Assembly: GCA_016930835.1 (NCBI GenBank)
Contig: JAFGGA010000055.1
Coordinates: 1-36,135, forward strand
Length of the DNA stretch: 36,135 bases
Reading direction: 5' to 3'
Source of the DNA: Deltaproteobacteria bacterium
GTDB lineage: Bacteria > Desulfobacterota > DSM-4660 > Desulfatiglandales > HGW-15
Below the pieces are notes generated by a model. It worked only from the letters and a program-made list of their open reading frames with translations. It was not told the DNA's origin and ran no database searches. Below are positions 32,529 through 36,135 of the stretch, one piece after another (within the stretch, counting starts at the first letter, position 1; every line of letters begins with the position of its first letter). Both the position numbers and the translations under genes were made by a program.

Positions 32529-32720
32529 CGGCACCGGAATCCAGTATTTTCAAGTAGTTCCCCGCACAAAACTTCAAAGAAACCTTAGGTCGTCGGTCCT
32601 GTGCTAAGTACCTTTTACGCCATTCCCCGGCTTGACCGGGGAATCCAGTATTCCCAATGTTTTTTGGACCCCGGACGCAGTTTATCCCGCGCTTGATGCA
32701 AAGCCGGGGTGACCACTTTG
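32529..32720. repeat. Cluster of palindromic intergenic repeats
   Basis: Within the 513-base gap between the FMN-protein signal ORF and the PxxKW promoter are a perfect hairpin ATTCCCCGG / CCGGGGAAT (32622-32644), CCGGAATCCAGTATT words in direct repeat (32533, 32638), and GACCCCGG ... CCGGGGTGACC. No gene is seen. Confidence 0.5.
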
Positions 32721-32883
32721 TTTCGCTCTCGTTCAATCCATACTTTTTTCGCCCGGCGGCGCCGGATTCCGGGTCAAGCCCGGACTGATGGAGAGGCAGT
32801 TATGCAGAGGGCTCATTTCTTTTATGCTCGATTCGGGGATGTCCAAAAATGTGCGGAAAAAATATCATTGGTATTATTTTTGC

Positions 32884-32912
32884 TTGACAAGCCTTGATTT
32901 TTTAGGCATAAA
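32884..32912 (+). promoter_or_regulatory. Strong sigma-70-like promoter
   Basis: A consensus -35 box TTGACA, a 17-base spacer and CATAAA (four of six) precede the PxxKW gene. Transcription would start near 32919, leaving a leader of about 100 bases with the hairpins of the next entry. Confidence 0.65.
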
Positions 32913-32929
32913 AATCGATTAATTTTTTG

Positions 32930-32990
32930 AGAGGCTAATTATCCACGCCTCTTTCCTCATGAGAGAACCATTGAGGGGCGTGGTTTTTTT
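32930..32990 (+). promoter_or_regulatory. Attenuator-like leader: two exclusive hairpins, second with T-run
   Basis: AGAGGC (32930-32935) pairs with GCCTCT (32947-32952). The same GCC is part of the terminator stem CCACGCC (32943-32949) / GGCGTGG (32977-32983), followed by seven T (32984-32990). The hairpins cannot coexist. Because promoter and leader precede a gene with no gene upstream on this strand, conditional termination is likelier than a simple end of transcription. Confidence 0.55.
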
Positions 32991-33019
32991 ATGAAAAAAC
33001 AAGAAAGGATGTGATAATC

Positions 33020-33298
33020 ATGGTTTGCGTAACAGTAAAACCAGGCGTAGAGTGCTTTTTTATGAAAAAAAGCGGGTGTCAGTACAATGGCGGTAGCTGT
33101 CACCAGATTGTTGAACAATGCGAAGGTTGCCAGAGAGCCAAGGAATTTCCGACCGGCAAATACTGCATCAACTTCCCTGACCCGGCCAGCAAATGGCGAG
33201 TGGGGATCTGCAATATGGCCACTCATGTGAAGGCCACCACCGAAAAGAAGGTTGAGAAAATCAACCCGTTGAAGGCTTCAAAGCGCGGCAGTCATTAA
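33020..33298 (+). CDS. PxxKW-family cysteine-rich protein
   Basis: A 92-residue protein with eight cysteines (3, 12, 20, 27, 34, 37, 49, 64) in a pattern including CEGC (34-37), GKYC (46-49), the PASKW motif (55-59) and GICNMATH (62-69). It matches the PxxKW family of small cysteine-rich proteins common in Desulfobacterota, whose role is unknown. The spacing resembles the small iron-sulfur subunits of glycyl-radical enzymes, but no glycyl-radical enzyme is here. The C-terminal tail is basic. ATG at 33020 is chosen over GTG at 33011, since AAAGGA is ten bases upstream. It sits behind a strong promoter and an attenuator-like leader. Confidence 0.85.
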   Translation: MVCVTVKPGVECFFMKKSGCQYNGGSCHQIVEQCEGCQRAKEFPTGKYCINFPDPASKWRVGICNMATHVKATTEKKVEKINPLKASKRGSH

Positions 33299-33430
33299 AA
33301 CCCGGTTTCAAGATCATCAACATATTTCGGAATGGCCGTCAGGGTGATTACCAAGGACCTGTTGTTATTTTTCAAGGGAATAAACAGGAAGGGAGAGGTA
33401 TGTCCGCGGGCCCTTATGAGCCTCGATGGA

Positions 33431-33604
33431 CTATCCCTCCATATGCATCAGAGATTTTTTCCCTTTAGGGCCCAGAATCGGGGAGGGGATATGAATGGTT
33501 GGACCCTGGCTATCAGAGGAAAGGATAATCTTTTGCCCGTCCGGGAAAATGATAAAAATATCTCCTGAATCTTCAGAAAGAATCTTTTCCCCAGCGGTGA
33601 CCAC
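33431..33604 (-). CDS. Candidate small ORF after acetoacetyl-CoA synthetase
   Basis: A 57-codon minus-strand frame starts with GTG 13 bases after the synthetase stop and reads GEKILSEDSGDIFIIFPDGQ then KIILSSDSQGPTIHIPSPIL, ending KSLMHMEG. The composition is protein-like and beta-rich, but there is no convincing ribosome site and no recognised family. The rest of 33299-33617 shows nothing else. Confidence 0.3.
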   Translation of the reverse strand: MVTAGEKILSEDSGDIFIIFPDGQKIILSSDSQGPTIHIPSPILGPKGKKSLMHMEG

Positions 33605-33617
33605 TCAGGGAATAATG

Positions 33618-35573
33618 CTAATCATAGCCCAGGTCTTCGATTTGCGTAAAATAATCCAAGGATTCAGGATTTTTAAGAGCGTCTCTGTTTAAAACCTTCT
33701 GTCCTTGTATGACCTGTTTCACCGCCAGTTCCACTTTTTTCATATTGAGTGTATAGGGAATATCCGGAACTTGCAGGATTTTAGCAGGGACATGCCTGGG
33801 AGAGGCCTCTTCGCGAATGAGTTTCTTGATACGGGATCTGAGTTCGTCGGTCATCTCATTATTCGGCCGCATCTTGGCAAACAGGATGATACGGATATCA
33901 TTTTTCCAATCTTGCCCGACCACAAGACTGTCCTCAATTTCAGGAAATCTTTCCACCAGTCTATAGATATCCGATGTCCCGATTCGGACCCCTCCCGGGT
34001 TCAGTGTCGCATCTGATCGTCCATATATGACAACACCTCCATTGTCCCGTATCTCTATAAAGTCCCCATGCCGCCATATATTGGGATATACATCAAAATA
34101 GGCTGAATGGTATTTCTCCATATCGGGATCATTCCAAAAATAAATGGGCATGGAAGGGGCAGCCGCAGTACATACCAACTCACCGCGCTCATTGAGAACG
34201 GAATCGCCTTTTTCATTGAAGGCCTCCACTTTCATACCCAGGCCTCTACATTGGAGTTCTCCGGCGTAAACAGGCCCCATTGGGTTCCCCAGGGCAAAAC
34301 AGCCGTTGATATCGGATCCCCCGCTGATGGAAGAGAGCTGAAGATCTTTTTTCACCTCCCGATAAATAAACTCAAAGCCTTCTACAGAAAGAGGCGAACC
34401 AGTTGAAAGAATCGTATTCATAGAAGACAGATCATATTCCTTACCCGGTTTGACCCCTGAATTCATTAACGCACCGATATATCCCGCGCTGGTGCCGAAT
34501 ACGGTTATTTTTTCATCCTGGGCCATTTTCCAGAGGGCAGCCGGTCCCGGATGAAAAGGATTGCCGTCATAGAGCAAAAGGGTCGCCCCGACACCCAGTG
34601 AAGCGGTTAACCAGTTCCACATCATCCAACCGCAGGTGGTATAGTAAAAGATCCTATCATTCCGCTTGAGATTCGTATGAAGGATGAGTTCCTTGAGCTG
34701 GTTGATGAGAACGCCTCCGGCACCCTGTACCATACATTTCGGAAGTCCCGTGGTTCCTGACGAATACATGATATAGAGCGGGTGATCAAAAGGAAGCTGC
34801 TCAAACATGATATTCAATCTGGATTCCTCTGACTTGAACTCACTGTAATGAACGGCACGGGGAATGGAACCGATCTCCGGCCTTTCGGCTGTATAGGGGA
34901 CTACAACGACCTTTTCAATGCTCGGAATCTCTCTTATGATTTGGGAAACCCGCCCAAGGGAATCCAGACCCTTACCCTTGAACCAGTATCCATCCGCTGT
35001 AATGAGGACCTTCGGTTTTATTTGACCGAATCTATCCAGGACACCGTTAATACCAAAGTCCGGAGAACATGATGACCAGACGGCACCGATGCTGGTCGCC
35101 GCCAGCATGGATGTGATCGTTTCTGGCATATTGGGCATAAAGCCCGATACCCGATCACCGGGCCGGACCCCCATAGCCCTCAAGGACTTGGCTACCTTGG
35201 CCACTTCATCATAGAGTTCAGCGTATGTGATCTCACGCCGTTCGCGGTCTTCTCCTCTGAAGATCAGGGCTATCTGGTCATCTCGATAACGCAGAAGGTT
35301 CTCCGCAAAGTTTAGACGTGCCCCTGAAAACCACCTTGCACCGGGCATTTTTCCAGGATCATCGACAACCTGTTCATAGGATACGGAAGACTTGATATGA
35401 ACAAATTCCCATATGGTCTCCCACAAATCCGAGATATTATCCACTGACCATTGATAAAGTTCACGATATTCTGTAAAGGCCTTTTGAAATTTTTTATTCA
35501 CAACACCCATAAATTCATACATGTTCGTGCTCTTTATCTTTTCATCAGATGGTTTCCAAAGAATCTTATCCAT
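33618..35573 (-). CDS. Acetoacetyl-CoA synthetase
   Basis: A 651-residue ANL-superfamily enzyme with the acetoacetate-CoA ligase layout: N-terminal ILWKPSDEKIKSTNMYEFM, FSGARLNFAENLL, A3 YIMYSSGTTGLPKCMV, A5 SISGGSDINGCF, A7 WRHGDFIEI and A8 YGRSDATLNPGGVRIGTSDIY. It activates acetoacetate (or a close 3-oxoacid) to the CoA ester for polyhydroxybutyrate or ketone use. The A10 end reads PYTLNMKKVELAVK; the Lys is kept though the usual Gly before it is Met. The ATG at 35573 gives the family length; an in-frame extension to 35780 is not family-like. AAAGG lies upstream. It ends the minus-strand run, with 562 bases of repeat-filled spacer beyond. Confidence 0.92.
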   Translation of the reverse strand: MDKILWKPSDEKIKSTNMYEFMGVVNKKFQKAFTEYRELYQWSVDNISDLWETIWEFVHIKSSVSYEQVVDDPGKMPGARWFSGARLNFAENLLRYRDDQIALIFRGEDRERREITYAELYDEVAKVAKSLRAMGVRPGDRVSGFMPNMPETITSMLAATSIGAVWSSCSPDFGINGVLDRFGQIKPKVLITADGYWFKGKGLDSLGRVSQIIREIPSIEKVVVVPYTAERPEIGSIPRAVHYSEFKSEESRLNIMFEQLPFDHPLYIMYSSGTTGLPKCMVQGAGGVLINQLKELILHTNLKRNDRIFYYTTCGWMMWNWLTASLGVGATLLLYDGNPFHPGPAALWKMAQDEKITVFGTSAGYIGALMNSGVKPGKEYDLSSMNTILSTGSPLSVEGFEFIYREVKKDLQLSSISGGSDINGCFALGNPMGPVYAGELQCRGLGMKVEAFNEKGDSVLNERGELVCTAAAPSMPIYFWNDPDMEKYHSAYFDVYPNIWRHGDFIEIRDNGGVVIYGRSDATLNPGGVRIGTSDIYRLVERFPEIEDSLVVGQDWKNDIRIILFAKMRPNNEMTDELRSRIKKLIREEASPRHVPAKILQVPDIPYTLNMKKVELAVKQVIQGQKVLNRDALKNPESLDYFTQIEDLGYD

Positions 35574-35864
35574 ATGTTTACCTTTATGTTTCCTTAGCAA
35601 TGAATTGAGTGATTCATCCCGAATAACCAATGGGCGACAAACCACGAAGAAATCAAGAACGGTTGTATCGTGACAGCCATGTTTTTCAGGTAGCCGATTT
35701 ATCAGCGCAAAACCGAATGGACGTGAAAATCGAAATCCCTTCCTAATGTGTATTTTTGCGTTATATTGGCTGGCGCTCATCCAGAAACGAACATTTCGGA
35801 ATTCGCACTATCATTACTTATTCAGTATTCCGCTGTCAACTGACAATTTTAAAATATAGAGGCT

Positions 35865-35885
35865 TGGCTGATCGCTGATGGCTGA
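35865..35885. repeat. Three heptamers TGGCTGA TCGCTGA TGGCTGA
   Basis: Perfect 7-base register with one base difference. It lies in the spacer after the acetoacetyl-CoA synthetase start region and is the cleanest example of the heptamer class. Confidence 0.65.
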
Positions 35886-35928
35886 CTGTTAAAAGCTTCA
35901 CCCGGAAACTAATGCCCATCCATCAATT

Positions 35929-35961
35929 CCCCTCCCCTTGCGGGAAGGGCAAGGGGAGGGG
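35929..35961. repeat. C-rich/G-rich hairpin
   Basis: CCCCTCCCCTTG (35929-35940) and CAAGGGGAGGGG (35950-35961) form a perfect 12-bp stem with a 9-base loop. It is related to the C/G-run spacer at 21645. The remaining bases to the end of the window (to 36135) show no gene. Confidence 0.6.
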
Positions 35962-36135
35962 AAAAAGAAAATGATTTTTAGAAGATCAATCTATTTGTTA
36001 AACGTCTCGAAATCCTTTTCATTGCGCGTTCCCCCTCATCCCCCTCATCCCCGATAAAATGAGAAAGACGGTCTCCTTTGAGGCAAAGCCTCAATTGTGT
36101 TAATTAGCGATTAGAACAAAAAACAATTAACGCAA

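Noticed and set aside
33332-33568. 78-codon plus-strand ORF downstream of the PxxKW gene
   Set aside because: No ribosome site; the opposite strand gives a slightly better candidate, and neither is strong.
35574-35780. 69-residue N-terminal extension of acetoacetyl-CoA synthetase
   Set aside because: The ATG at 35573 gives the usual family start and length, with a ribosome site; the extension has no family similarity.

Overview
The window looks like a chromosomal segment of an anaerobic or microaerobic deltaproteobacterium (Desulfobacterota). This is an inference from gene content: a PxxKW-type cysteine-rich protein, rubrerythrin, a benzoate-CoA-ligase-family enzyme, an acetoacetyl-CoA synthetase, large PAS/HisKA/HATPase/REC hybrid kinases and a secreted esterase carrying a beta-sandwich tail that I associate with this group. 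There is no rRNA, tRNA, CRISPR array, phage or intact transposase. Spacers are long and full of short palindromic repeats, and several genes are visibly decaying.

Layout. 0.2-2.2 kb: secreted tannase/feruloyl-esterase-like protein (+). 2.4-4.0 kb: dapF-like gene then lepB (-). The DapF homologue has Ser at both catalytic Cys positions. 4.5-8.2 kb (+): a small unknown protein, a PrmA-like methyltransferase with a hotdog thioesterase, an MBL-fold hydrolase and an alpha/beta hydrolase. 8.3-10.1 kb (-): a ferritin-like gene fragment cut by a MITE, an SRPBCC protein, a methyltransferase and a frameshifted ORF. 10.5-17.4 kb: two convergent paralogous hybrid kinases with a CPBP-protease fossil between them. 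The second kinase is split by one in-frame TAA and is preceded by an exported FIST-domain protein. 17.9-20.5 kb (-): a D-cysteine desulfhydrase/ACC-deaminase homologue and a toxin-antitoxin cluster with intact vapBC, a brnT stub and degenerate higBA. 20.7-23.9 kb (+): LsrF-type aldolase, zinc alcohol dehydrogenase, YhaM-like nuclease. 24.6-29.2 kb (+): moaA, rubrerythrin, aryl/acyl-CoA ligase, secreted cyclophilin. 29.2-32.4 kb (-): FMN-binding protein (frameshifted from its lipoprotein signal), LysE exporter, stand-alone GMP-synthase ATP-pyrophosphatase, rsgA. 33.0 kb (+): PxxKW protein behind a strong promoter and an attenuator-like leader. 33.6-35.6 kb (-): acetoacetyl-CoA synthetase.

Most notable signals: (1) a MITE-like family in three copies with about 18-bp terminal inverted repeats and 8-bp target-site duplications, one copy carrying a nested palindromic insert; (2) the dapF homologue without catalytic cysteines; (3) an exported FIST protein next to a membrane sensor kinase, suggesting a periplasmic ligand-sensing pair; (4) a leader before the PxxKW gene that can form two mutually exclusive hairpins, the second a T-tailed terminator; (5) heptamer-periodic repeats in several spacers; (6) a vapBC promoter with two identical palindromes spaced exactly 20 bp. 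All calls come from reading the sequence; no database search was run.
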